From Oenanthe sinensis (Eukaryota > Streptophyta > Magnoliopsida > Apiales > Apiaceae), in contig CM053796.1 of assembly GCA_028671895.1 (NCBI GenBank), positions 25,294,860 through 25,358,859 of the forward strand: a stretch of DNA of 64,000 nt. Reading direction: 5' to 3'. Shown here one piece after another: positions 21,478 to 32,800 of the stretch. Position 1 is the first letter of the stretch. The number at the start of each line of letters is the position of its first letter. The position numbers were made by a program, and so were the translations under genes. The notes under the pieces were generated by a model. The model was not told the origin of the DNA and ran no database searches. It saw only the letters and a program-made list of their open reading frames with translations.

Positions 21478-21558
21478 AATGGTTGCACCAATGAGTATTT
21501 AACACGAGGTTACTAGTTCGATACCCAAGGATGATGGTACATATGTAATTATGCAAAA
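21478..21558 (+). mobile_element. Possible tRNA-derived SINE head
   Basis: The sequence TTAACACGAGGTTACTAG followed by TTCGATACCC resembles a tRNA T-arm/RNA polymerase III B box (GGTTCGANNCC). It is preceded by GGTTGCACCAATGAG where an A box would be expected. No poly-A tail or duplication was identified, so this is tentative. Confidence 0.35.
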
Positions 21559-21862
21559 TACAAGGATAAATAATACTGAAGGGCTTAACTTGACCTCTAA
21601 AAATTAGAGTTCAAAGTGTTCTAGAGCCATTGAAAAACTATTAAATATATCTTCAATTGAAAGACAATAGGCTGGGATCATTAGCAAATTCTGTTTTAAC
21701 AACCTCAGAATATTCATTCATGACAACTACTATATAAAAATCTTCATCTTCGTCTTCCAAGTTTACTCCTCATCATCGGTGTCGTCGTCATCATCATCAT
21801 CACTGTCTTCATCTTCATGAGCTTCCTCTTCTTCATCAGCCTCAGCTTCCTCTTCTTCATCA
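21530..21862 (-). pseudogene. 3' end of an acidic-tailed gene, copy B, cut by an LTR
   Basis: Diverged copy of 11431-12033. It shares AGAGTTCAAAGTGTTC and the GAGCCATTGAAAAACTATTA stretch, then an acidic tail on the minus strand (EEEEAEADEEEEAHEDEDS-like, Asp-rich) ending in a TAA at 21763-21765. The coding part is truncated at 21862, where an LTR begins. Protein identity unknown. Confidence 0.5.
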
Positions 21863-23192
21863 TGTTGGATCCCGGAAGTATCATAGAAGGAGGGTTAAAT
21901 ACGATACTCACAACAATTTAAATTTCTTTTCAGAATTTGTGGAATTAAATTATTGCTTTAGCTAAGAGTTCGATTCATTGCAGTGTTGGAAGGCTGACTT
22001 TCTATTTTTATGATTAAACATTTAAGATCTAGAAAATTAGCAAGTAAGTAACAATATTCAAGTTAAATCCGTATATTAAACTTTAAAGGGTGTTACAATA
22101 TTCCTATAATTTTTCTTTAATTTCTAGAACAAATTTGACATTAATTGTTCTACTTAAGGAATTAAAATTCAAATCAGTACAGAAAGTCTGTGAATATAAC
22201 TTTGTAGACAAATTACTTAATTTGAATGATTTCTAACAACTGAAATACGAAGATTATGGCCTCATATTTATAGAGGATGAAAAATTGATATGACTTTCTT
22301 AGATCAAGACATTTTTCAGACTTTATTTAAGCCTGTATGACTTTCCAAAAGCACTTGTATGACTTTCCAATAGCTTGGTATGACCTTTGAAAATTCGGTA
22401 TGACTTTTTAATTTATCTTGGTATGACTTTTTACTACAAGTTTCGGTATGACATTTCATTTGCTCGGTATGACTTTCTTCAGAATCTCGGTATGAATTTT
22501 ATTTAAAAACTCTGTCTGACTTTTTAAATAATATTATCGGTATGATTTTTTCTGAATAGAAATCGGTATGACTTTTATTTAAAAAGTTATTATAACTTTT
22601 AAATAAAATGCATCGGTATGCCTTTTTTTATACAGAATTTGGTATGACTTTTTTTGCTAAATTCGATATTATTTTCTGTTTTTATTCGTATGACTTTTTA
22701 AACAGAAATTTCGGTATGACTTTTAATAAATTGTTTTATACTTTATTAAAAGTCATACAAAATCATATCTTTTATAATAAATTAATTCTACTTAATTTAA
22801 TTAAATAATTTATAAATTAAATTGAATTCGGCTTGAATTAATTTAATTAAATAATTAATTAACATTTGATAGTAGAATTAAAATAATATCTTGACTTGTA
22901 TAACCTTTTTGTTAGCTCCGAAATCTTTTCACCTTTACTCTGTCATTTGTCATTCTAAAATAATTCTAAATTAATTAATCTTTTAATTAATTTAAGAAAT
23001 TAATTAATCCTTTAATTAATTTAAGAAATAAATTAATTCTAGGTGAATTAATTTACTAATTAATTAATATAGAATTAAATTAAATTCTTGGTTGTAAGAC
23101 CTTTGTTGCTATAGATCAAACTCTTCTGTTCTTCAACAATAATCTTTCTAACCACTTGAACTTTTTGATGACAAATCTTTACTGACATTGTT
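21863..23192 (-). mobile_element. Lone SIRE-like LTR (SIRE-D) with CGGTATGACTTTT array
   Basis: Starts TGTTGGATCCCGGAAGTATC, then AGAAGGAGGGTTAAATACGA, which parallels the plus-strand start of the SIRE-A LTR (TGTTAGTCCTAAATATCG, AGAAGGGTGGTTGAATACGA). Its likely end, TACTGACATTGTTGACA, resembles the SIRE-C LTR end. No internal region or partner LTR is present, so it is a solo LTR or a truncated copy. A 5-bp duplication is not evident (CATCA before, CCCTG after), so the right border is uncertain. A repeated word fills 22287-22725. Confidence 0.65.
22287..22725 (+). repeat. Dispersed CGGTATGACTTTT word array
   Basis: About sixteen copies of CGGTATGACTTTT or near variants, mostly 20-25 bp apart (examples near 22399, 22444, 22466, 22564, 22640, 22712). 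They are separated by unrelated AT-rich spacers. The word, not the spacer, is conserved, so this is not an ordinary tandem repeat. Confidence 0.9.
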
Positions 23193-24952
23193 GACACCCT
23201 GTGTAATGTAATCCGAGGATAAGATCATAGTGATTATAGAGTAACTCGTTATGTTGAGGTACTTGTGGGATTGGTTGAGGCTGGACTTGCTGAATACGTA
23301 GCCTCTCTTCATAACTAATTTCAGTAACAGGCTCTCAATCATGATCAACTTCAACAACAAAGTGTATATTATAGTGATAATGAAAGTGGTGAGTAAGTGG
23401 GGGAGGTGCCGGGAAAAGGAGGGATAACATAAACTCGGCGACGGCCGGACATTTTTGTATGGCTCTTTAGGAAGAAGAAGAAAAAGATAAGGGAGGGAAT
23501 TGTACAACACTAATATATATATAGGATGATAGTCATTTGCACTGATATTGTGATCTCATCTATTACAAGTATTTACTACTCCAAGATCATAATATTATGG
23601 TAGGTGATGATGACTAACTAGCTTCCTTGATCGATCATATACTTGCAGGCTACTGCATTTATATTTGTATATATATATTTATGATATGTGGTGTGTGTTT
23701 ATAATATTCCATATCTTCACACAAGTAAGTCTATGCAGAAGGAAACATACATCCAAAATAGTCCTCATGCAATTTAAATCCTCTAAATTATTTCATAATA
23801 TTGTTTTGATTCAGAGATTTACATGTAGGTCCGCTCAATGGCAGATTCAGAATCATTTTTCAGTAGGGGCACTATATAATTATATATAACATCTAATTTT
23901 AGACTGACTATTCTATAAATATTATTAATATAAATTTTAAAATAATATTAAAGATATATATAGATATTTAAAATTTGTATTTTAAAATAAAATTTTGGTA
24001 TATTTATAAGTTTTTTATTTTAATTAAATATAATTTCTTTCTTTTTAAAAAAACATAAATTAAAATAAATATATTATGAATTTAAATATAAATATTCAAG
24101 TTTTTAATATATTTTTTTTGTTTCATTAAATTTTATTAGAGACATTTATATTATTTGAACATGAGACTCTAAGTTAAACATATGCTATTTTATTTTTCGG
24201 ACTAGAAATTGAGTGAATGCATATGCCCTCGTGTTCGAACGGTACGTCCGCCCATGGGTCCGTATCCATTTATTGCGTTTTCATGCACGATCAACTTATT
24301 ATATTAGAATAACAAAATTATGTCTATAAATGAATACTAGGGTACGGAAAGATAGATTTTACACAACAATTTTTTTATCCTTATTTTTTATAAATCCACT
24401 TAAAGAATATACATCCGCTTATTTCGGTCTATCCACATTGTATGCATGCACATTTCCTTTGATATGGCATGTTGTAATGAGTTTGCAATAGTACATTTAT
24501 GGAGTTGTTGAGTTACTCCTTGTGGCTAGCCGAGTCTAGACTATGTGACACCTGTGTTTGATCACCCATAGATAAAAGAAAAGTTGACAATAACATTAAA
24601 TGGTAACAATGAAGCTTGAATATTTACCGTAACATTGAATGGTACTAACACATAAATGAAAATAAGGGTTTATTATGTGGACCAAATTTTTGTTAAGTTA
24701 TTGAGTATGTAATTCTCAAGGAGGAATGTTGCAAGTCTATAGATTTTTCAAGTCTCAGGAATCATATTTTTTGGTACAAATTCATGTAAACTGAAATATT
24801 ATTAGAAAAATAGTTAGTATAAATAAAAATAATTTGCAAGAGCTCTAGAATTGCAAGTGTCTTGTATTCATCTTTAAATCAATCAAATATTATTTTGCAG
24901 TCGCTATCGCTAGCTCTATCAAACATAACATCAGGTTTAACTTTTATTATAA
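23193..24952. other. Intergenic, no gene supported
   Basis: The minus strand at 23193-23520 reads PQPIPQVPQHNELLYNHYDL in one frame with a stop upstream, perhaps a host-gene remnant cut by the SIRE-D LTR; I do not recognise it. The rest is AT-rich. Around 24230-24260 there is a GTTCGAACGG/CGTCCGCCCATGG pair of words resembling an element end, but no partner was found. Confidence 0.4.
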
Positions 24953-25442
24953 TGTTCTTGCAAAAAATTTAGGGTTCGAAAATAATTAATGTGTGGGGTG
25001 CTTTCGAAGCTCATGGTTACTCTTGCATTTCAAGACTAAGTCGGTCCTCACAAGATGCCTACGTATCTTCACTATTGTAAAGAATCAAGCCAGAAATCGT
25101 ACTTCTAATAAGGGGTTATCATAGATGTTGACAGTCTAGAATTAGATTAAGGTTATCAGACTTGGTGAGCAACTCTCCTTATTGGATGAAGTTTTAGAGT
25201 CTTCCTCGTAGAAAACACTTGTCTTGTAGGATTCTGTATCTTGGAGGTTACTCCTTAGAGTGTCCTCTTTTATTTTGACTCTAATTAATAGGTTGAATAT
25301 TTTGCCTATTAATTAGTTACGAAATTATTATTTAATTAGCGCTGCTAGCCTTGGGGCTCGTACCTGGACCAAACTAGGTTTAATTGATGCAATATTAATT
25401 ATGTCTTTAGGGTTTATTTTTAGCTTACATCATTTACCCCCA
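24953..25442 (-). repeat. 3' LTR of the Tat-like element
   Basis: TGTTCTTGCAAAAAATTTAG to TTAGCTTACATCA, about 490 bp. It is followed in plus sense by TTTACCCCCAATTTG, which is a polypurine tract in element sense. The end could instead be at 25439. Confidence 0.75.
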
Positions 25443-28400
25443 ATTTGTAACAAATTTTTCCAAAAGTTAGTAGAAATTAAGACTAAGCATACTTTTCATA
25501 AAAATTTTAAATTTGGCCATCAGAGCTTAAATAATAAAAAATTTAAATTTTTCTGTGTCACCGGACATTTTTAAATATTTTATCAAAACATTAATTTTGT
25601 GCATAAAACATTTTTAATAATTTTCTGATTTTTTACATGGCTCCCAGGCTGTAAATACAAGCTGCTCGTTGATGTATCACGAGTAGGCAACATCTTAAAT
25701 TTCGACGAATAGAAAAGTAGATTCGTGGTCAAATATGTCATGTTTCCTTAACATATTTAACATGACCAGACTTTGTCATGCCACTTTACTATTTTTATAT
25801 ATAAAATTTTCTTCTTCTTCTTTTTTTAACTTGAATAATAATATCAAGGTAGGCTAATTACACAGGGTTAAAGAGGGAAAAAACCCTTATGGTTTAGGTG
25901 TAAAAGCCGATAAACCCATGTGATTTAACAAGGCTCAAATAAGCCCTTCAAATTAAAATTAATGGTTCAACATAGCCCCTCTAATTAATTTTTCTTAACT
26001 ATGGTTAGAAAATTACTATATTAATGTATATTATGACATTAATATTTTAAAAATATATTAAAATATTCTAATTTTAATATTATGACGTTAATATTCATGT
26101 ATATCGTAACAATATTGTTACACGAAAAAATATATAAAAATAATTTATATTCTAATTAAAACTTATCTTTAAATAAAATATATAAATTTTATCTCTTTTA
26201 AACACGAACACATTTAAAATATATGAAAAATTATATAAAATTATTTCTACACAAGATTATAAATAAATTAAAATGATAGATATAAAAATAAAAATAAATC
26301 TAATCATATAAATATAATATTAAAGTAAAAATAATAAATATTAAAAATAAATTCGTATATTATACTAAATGTAAAAAATTGTGCATATTTGTCTATATAT
26401 ATCTATATATGTATGTAAGTAAGTGTGTGCATTTGTATGTATTATAATTTAATATTAAAATGTCACTCATATTTAGTTAATTATTAAAAAATATAAATAT
26501 TCATCGAGTAAGTAGAATTTAAAAGTAAAATACAAAATAATGTGTAAATATTTAAAAGTTAAAAATTAATAGTTAAAAATTAATAGTTAAATAATAAAAA
26601 AAGTATATACATACATTATTATAAGCTGTTAAAACAACGTGATCCCTATCATCATTGTAATATAATATAGCCTTCAGCCTGTAGATACGACGTACTCGTT
26701 GATATACTACGAGCGCGAAGCATTCTATATTTCCAGCTTTTTACGAGCTGCAAGCTAACTTCCAGTTTCGGGTTCATCCACACGGATTCATACCTGATCG
26801 TTGTTAAGTTTTTATACATACATGTACGTATACTCTTTCACAAGCAATCAAATATAAACTCGTGTTGCAGGATTATCAAGGCTACAAACTTGTTCGTGTT
26901 TAGTTAACGAACTAAACACGAGCAAACTTGTTCGTTGATGAGTAAACTACTTTTCGTTCTTTCCATCTTTTAGAAAATAATTTTGTAATTATTCTCCTCT
27001 TTATAGTAGCTCCATAAATTCACAAGTGTAAACTTGTATAGAATTAATCTTTTATTCAATTCTCCTTTTCTGATTCTAAATTCCTTGTGTTTTAGGAATT
27101 AGATATATGACCTTCCCGTAAGCTATAGTGCCATCGGGCATTTTTTCGAAATATTTTATAAATATTTCTAACAGAAGATAATTTTCATAATTATTTTCAC
27201 TTTTTTATTTTACTCAATTTTTTGAGATATTTTGGAATTTTCACCAATTCTCCATTATTTTATTGTAAAAAATGATATCCTTATGTGCATATACAACTCG
27301 TGGGCTGTACAGGAAGCATGTATATTACCACGAGCAGCAGAATATTGTTTGGTGCTCGCATGTAGTTTGCTCATGTAAGCTTTCTATTAGGGTTTTCAAG
27401 TGTGTATAAAGGTGGTTGTTTATGCATTATGCACGCTTTGGAGACGTGCAAAAACACATCAGTATATAGTAGTTGATGTAACGGGTGTTATTTCTAGGGC
27501 TTCCATCAGCCTTCCTGTGAGGGATTGCATGTGTAAAATCATGCCGCTTGTGCATGGTGCACGGCCAGGATACAATAAAACAATGCATGAGCTGAAAACC
27601 GTCCCGCTCATTATTGTGTACGTGCCTTCAACAAATTCACACTCCTTGTGGTTCACTAACGAGTAAGGGACGTCGATTTTGGTCCATGAGCACGAGTTGA
27701 TTGCTTCTTGTTCGTGGGTAGCTTCATGAGCATATACAAGTTGCTCGTTAGTAACCCACGAGCATGAGACAACTTATGAACCACGAGCAGAAATCTAATG
27801 CTTCATGTTCGTAAGTTTTTCTTTATTTTTAGAAATAATTGTATTTTCTTGTAATTGAAGCCTAGTATTTTATAAATACTTTACGGGCTTTAAATATATA
27901 GTTATTTGACATTGACCTTTTTGGACCAATGTTGTATATTTCTGACATCTCAATACACTCACTTATGATTTGTATTTATATGATATACTATAATCATGTC
28001 TTGTGCTTTGATTGCATCGTGTACTTTAGTTACATTTGTGCTTTATTATTTCTGTACTTATATCTTTTTAGATACATTTGTGCTTTCATTTGCTTAGTTT
28101 TCGTATTTTGTGCTGTATTTAGGTATTTGTATCGTTTTCGACATCTTTGCGGTGGTTAGAACTTGAGTTAGAACTTTCTCCGAAGAAATCAAGCACTTTT
28201 CAGTAATAATAACAATTCAAGGAACTATTTCCTTGAATGGGAATATAATTCCTTACACATATGAAGTTGTTCCTATTTGAATTCCAATCGCTACTATTCT
28301 ATTTGGAACCCAAGATTCAAATTCTTAATGATTACTGATTACATAAAACCTTATTCTTTACTTATCCTACTAAGACAATAGGTAACCTTCTACGGAAAGA

Positions 28401-28522
28401 AAAGAAGGACCTCAAGTTCGAAGCATGCGAAGTCCTTAGTGCTTCCATACCTTCAACGGGTAACACCTGCCCCCAAGTCCATCAGGCCTTAACGCGGCTA
28501 AGTAGCAACTCCTAGCTATTTT
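25443..28522 (-). other. Non-coding 3' region of the Tat-like element with CTCGTG/CACGAG palindromes
   Basis: No ORF is supported. An imperfect unit around TGCTCGTTGATGTATCACGA recurs (about 25667, 26700, 27290, 27740). In each, CTCGT and ACGAG face one another around an 8-10 base spacer. A perfect 12-bp hairpin lies at 26894-26905/26910-26921 (TCGTGTTTAGTT). 25990-26640 is very AT-rich and may be a separate insertion starting near GGGTTAAAGAGGG. Confidence 0.6.
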
Positions 28523-30738
28523 CTAATCACCCTTCTCTTCTTCAACCCCGTTTCTAGTTGGGAACTTTAATTTAAGATGGTAGATTGAGGCTACGGCCTT
28601 AAAAGCATATAGTCTTGTCCTCCCAAGGATTGCGTTGTAAGAGGACACGACCTTAATCACCAGAAAATTCAACATATGCGTTGCCTTTTTAGACCCTTGG
28701 CCCAACGTGACGGGCAATTATATGGTTCCTTCAGCTTTGGACTTCATTCCATTGAACCTGTAGATTATCATATTCGAGGAGGTTAGTTGAGAGTCGGTGT
28801 ATCCCATTTTTATGAACGCATCATGCAATAAAATATCAACAAAAGCTCCTCCGTCCACAAGGACTCTCTTAACAGCTGAGTTAGCTATCAAAGCTACTAT
28901 GACTAGCGGGTCATCATGGGGAAATTTCACCCTTTATAGATCAGGATCGTTAAAAGAGATGGACACTTCTGTCTTAGCTTTCTTTGGTTGCTCTCCACTT
29001 ACATGCATAACTTCTTGGTTATAAGCCTTTCTAGAATTCCTCGATGCTCTAGCAGCTGTTGGCCCTCCTGAGATTATGTTCGCAACTGGCCCACGTGGCT
29101 CTGGTCTTCTATCATGATCATCACGATCTTACCTTTCACGATCATTATTGTTTCGTGCACCATCTTTGGTGAATGTGCTGAACTTCCCCTTTCTAATTAG
29201 GGACTCAATTTCATCCTTCAGATGCCTACACTCATCGATGTCATGCCCTATGTCTTTGTGGAACAAGCAATACAGGTTTCAGTTACGTTTCTCAATCTCC
29301 GTCCTTAGTGGCTTCGGCCATCGCAGGTCTTCATCTTTTTCAATATCCATCAGGATTTGACTCCTGGGAGCGTTTAACCTGGCATACTCGGTGAAACTCT
29401 CTCCATTCTTCCGAAAAGATGCATCATTAGTTCCCTCGGTTCTGGGGTACTTTTCCTCGAGGTCATACTCTTCATCGGCCTTTCGTTTCTTGTCATCATC
29501 TTACGGTGTGATCTTCTTGATGCAGCTTTGATATATTTTTTCGCTCTTTCTTGGAGTCGGTTCATGTTTTTAGGTGGATGTTTCGCTAGAGACAACTTAA
29601 AGTACACATCAATAGGCCCTTATTGGAGAGAAATCATGGCCACTTTCTCATCGAGGACTGGAACCTTTAGGGCTTCCCTTGTGAACCGATCTATATAGTT
29701 ACGGGGAGTTTCATTCTTTCCTTGAGTGATATTCATTAGCGAAGCTGAGCTCTTTTCATGTGTCTTTCTACTAATGATGAATTGTCCAATAAACGCCTTG
29801 CTGAGGTCCTTGAACAAAGCTATTGAGTTTGGAGGCAATCTACTATACCATCTTTGAGCCTGTCTCCCAAGGGTTTGAGGGAACGCCCTAGACTTAATTA
29901 CATCTGAAACAGGTTGTAGCAAGAATGCATTGGAGAAAGTTCTTAGTGATTCGCCGGGTCGTCTATACCATCATAGGTTGATAGTTGGAATCTTGAACTT
30001 TCTAGATATATGAGCATTCATAATCTCCTCAGTGAACGGAGGGGTAAGATCATCTGGATCTCCCAAAGCCATCAGTTTGGTGGGGTCAACCCTCAAAATT
30101 TCTCTACTTCTTCCTTGAGGAGGGTCATCTAGGTTTATCACATAAGGAACCTCACGCGTTGGAGGCTGCCTAGCCTAACGACGTTCCAAGTCTTTTTGCA
30201 GATCCTTAATTTGAGCCTCATGAGCTAAGATCCGCTCTTGTATGGTCCTTCAGGACTGTGAACGAACATCTCTTACATGCTCTTTACCAGGCCGCCTTCT
30301 CCTAGGATTAATACCTTCATCAGTGGTGTCATCATCCATGGAGTAAGGTCCAGAATAGTCACGATCTCCTCCTCTATAACCGGAGGCTCGTGGGGGCTTC
30401 AGCCCTTGTATGTAAGTTGGCTTGTATCCTTGAGGAAGCCCACAACTAGGATTTTGGGTATTCCTTGGTGGGAGCACCGTAGTTGAGATCTGCATATTAG
30501 GAAGAACAGTAGTAATAAAAGGTGTTTGTGTTACCTGAGGAAGAGGATTAGTTGCATGAACTATCCCGTCGGGCCGAGAGGGATGAACAATGATTCCTAG
30601 AGGGCCAGACCTACTTGTCCTTTGGATCTCAGTCGGGAGCGTAGCCATAGCAGGGATGACCTCAGTAGGTTGAGTTCCATCTGGTGGAATTACAGCAGTC
30701 GTTGGGATTTCTCCATCGTTTCTTCGTGTTCTCGCCAT
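28523..30738 (-). pseudogene. Gag-protease of the Tat-like element, broken
   Basis: Begins MARTRRNDGEIP. A Pro/Thr-rich Gag leader is followed by a retrotrans_gag block (FPQTLGRQAQRWYSRLPPNS, then FKDLSKAFIGQF and NYIDRFTREAL), and the protease with VLVDGGAFVDIL (normally D-T/G-G-S-x-A-D-I-L). The end is YNAILGRTRLYAFKAVASIY then HLKLKFPT, strongly characteristic of Tat-lineage gypsy elements. Several stops and frameshifts separate the blocks. Pol beyond the protease is absent. Confidence 0.85.
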
Positions 30739-30751
30739 GGTTGATGCTCGT

Positions 30752-30771
30752 TTCCCACAGACGACGCCAAA
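30752..30771 (-). promoter_or_regulatory. Primer-binding site of the Tat-like element
   Basis: In element sense TTTGGCGTCGTCTGTGGGA directly follows the 5' LTR. The TGGCG(C/T)CGTCTGTGGGA form is common in plant Ty3 elements; I do not assign the tRNA. Confidence 0.7.
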
Positions 30772-31079
30772 TGTTGTTGCAAAAAATCTAGGGTTCGAAA
30801 ATAATTAATGCGTGGGGGTATTTTCAAAGCTTATGGCTTCTCTTGTGTTTCTAGACTAAGTGGTACTCATAAGAGGGGTTAGACCCTGTATATAGACGTT
30901 GAGAGTCTAGAATTAAATTAGGGTTAAGAGACTTGGTGGGCAAGTCTCCTTATTGGATGAAGTTTTAGAGTCTTTCTTGTAGAAAACACTTGTCTTGTAG
31001 GATTCTGTATCTTAATTGGAGTTTACTCCTTAGAGTGTGCTCTTTTATTTTGACTCTAATGAATAGGCTGAATATTTTG
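30772..31079 (-). repeat. 5' LTR of the Tat-like element, truncated by SIRE-A
   Basis: Matches the first ~310 bp of 24953-25442 (TTGCAAAAAATCTAGGGTTC onward) and stops at TTTTG (31075-31079), the presumed SIRE-A target site. Confidence 0.85.
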
Positions 31080-32602
31080 TGTTAGTCCTAAATATCGTAG
31101 AAGGGTGGTTGAATACGATATTGTCCAATTTATAAAATATTCACGGAATGATTTGTTATGGACTAGTTGAAAGTTCGAACATATATTAAATCAAACACAA
31201 GGTATGCACACAGTTAACACAAACACAGTTCGTTCGGGGAATATATCGTTTTATTAATATAAACCACGAAGGTGCTACATAAATCTAATCCGTAGATTAG
31301 CTTTAACTGATTCACTAGTACAGTTACAATACAACAACAACAATCAATACGAACAATAATTATGACACTAGCTCAAACGACGTTAATGGCTTCTCTGTGT
31401 CTCTCTTCTTTGCTCTGTATGTTTTCTCTTTGTAACTGAATGAATTAAAATCACAAAGGCTTGGCTTTGCTGCTTTATTGTGTAGGCTTTTTCAATCTTC
31501 TACGTGGCCTTCTGAGAACCAAGTAAATAGATTGCTTCTCACTTCTTGAATTAACAACCGTCGAGACATTTGTTTTATAACCATTGGTGAGTCTGTTGAT
31601 AACCATCGAGACTAAAATAAATCATTTAAAACAATTCTGCTCAAGGATATCAATGATAGGTGGCATGCTGTGGCTGGCTGTAGATTAAATAATCTTAAAG
31701 CTCAACTATCGAAGTTCCATAACTATCGAGACTTAACCGTCGATGGAATAATTAATCTAGATATTTATCTGAGTACCTTTACTATCTAGATGCTGTAACC
31801 GTCGATCAATTTAGACGAAACAGTCAAACCCAACTATCAGTTATAACTATCGACTCAAATGAATTATTAAAACCATAACCGTCGAGAGAAATGGAATTAA
31901 TAATATATCCAAAGCGCTAACCGTCGACATGTGCTAACCGTCGGTAAATAAGATGAAATAGCCAAACAGCTAATCACCAACCGTCGGTAAATAAGACGAA
32001 ACAGTCAAACAGCTAAACTAACTATCGGTAGTTCACCTTAGCCATTTTTCCAACAATTCAAAGCTCTGTAATATTTTCTTTCACTCAACCAAGTTAATAA
32101 ATTTACCTTTACTACTTGAACTTGATTTTCTCTGAGCTTTAGCACACAACGATTATACAGCCAATTCTTTTCTAACATAGATGCAGTTCTCAATTCCTTT
32201 TGTGTTGACGTTTAGTGCAACTGGTCTGGTTCACAAACGACTAACACGAACTTGATCTTCACATCTTTTTGACCATTCAATTGGCTCTGTTTCTCTAGCT
32301 GTTAAGAAGTGCTTCTGTAATTCACTGGAATCCCTTGACTTCTCTGTTGTAAAACCTCTGACATCTTCTGAACCTCTGAAACACTACATCTTTATTCTTC
32401 ACTGAGGCTTGAACATGTTAATGAACTTCTTTCAGTGATCTTCAATGTCTTCAAAGCTTCATCTAATGTTTTGGTCTTTTGTATTCAACTTATAAACTAT
32501 TCGTAGTCGATTCCGTGCTTCATTTTAATATAAGTTACCGACCATCTGTGTTGAGTTAGTTTCCTCGGTTACATGTTACGTTACGTTACATTATGCTTTA
32601 CA
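31080..32602 (-). repeat. 3' LTR of SIRE-A with AACYRTCGA cluster
   Basis: 1523 bp, TGTTAGTCC...GCTTTACA. Between 31550 and 32035 about thirteen copies of AACCGTCGA, AACTATCGA or near variants occur (for example 31722, 31738, 31797, 31873, 31919). The plus-strand start GTAGAAGGGTGGTTGAATACG is the shared SIRE LTR end. Confidence 0.9.
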
Positions 32603-32620
32603 ATCTCCCCCTATTTGATT
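32603..32620 (-). promoter_or_regulatory. Polypurine tract of SIRE-A
   Basis: In element sense CAAATAGGGGGAGAT directly precedes the 3' LTR, matching the SIRE-C tract GTTGGGGGAGAT. Confidence 0.8.
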
Positions 32621-32800
32621 GTTAGAGTTCGACAAGCAAATCCCTTAATAGGATAACTCAACTAACTTATAAGAAAAAGTAAATAGAAGATGGTAAACTA
32701 ATATTAAATACATTCTGGATCATATTATACATTTCCAGATTTCAAGAATAATTACAATGTAGAATGAATGTTCCTCTAGCCTGAACTGATATACATTATG

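Larger units (their letters stand above)
24953..31079 (-). mobile_element. Tat-like Ty3/gypsy element, gag-pro remains, right LTR interrupted
   Basis: Left LTR 24953-25442 and right LTR 30772-31079 are clearly related but diverged, so this is older than its neighbours. The right LTR is cut after GAATATTTTG, where SIRE-A begins; the missing LTR part is not found anywhere to the right. The interior encodes broken Gag and protease on the minus strand and a long non-coding 3' region. No RT or integrase is seen. Confidence 0.85.

Noticed and set aside
22608..22808. 66-codon ORF rich in Phe/Tyr
   Set aside because: Produced by the repeated ATGACTTTT words in the SIRE-D LTR, not by a gene.
27400..27666. 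88-codon plus-strand ORF overlapping a 65-codon minus-strand ORF
   Set aside because: Lies in the Tat-like non-coding 3' region, with no recognisable domain on either strand.
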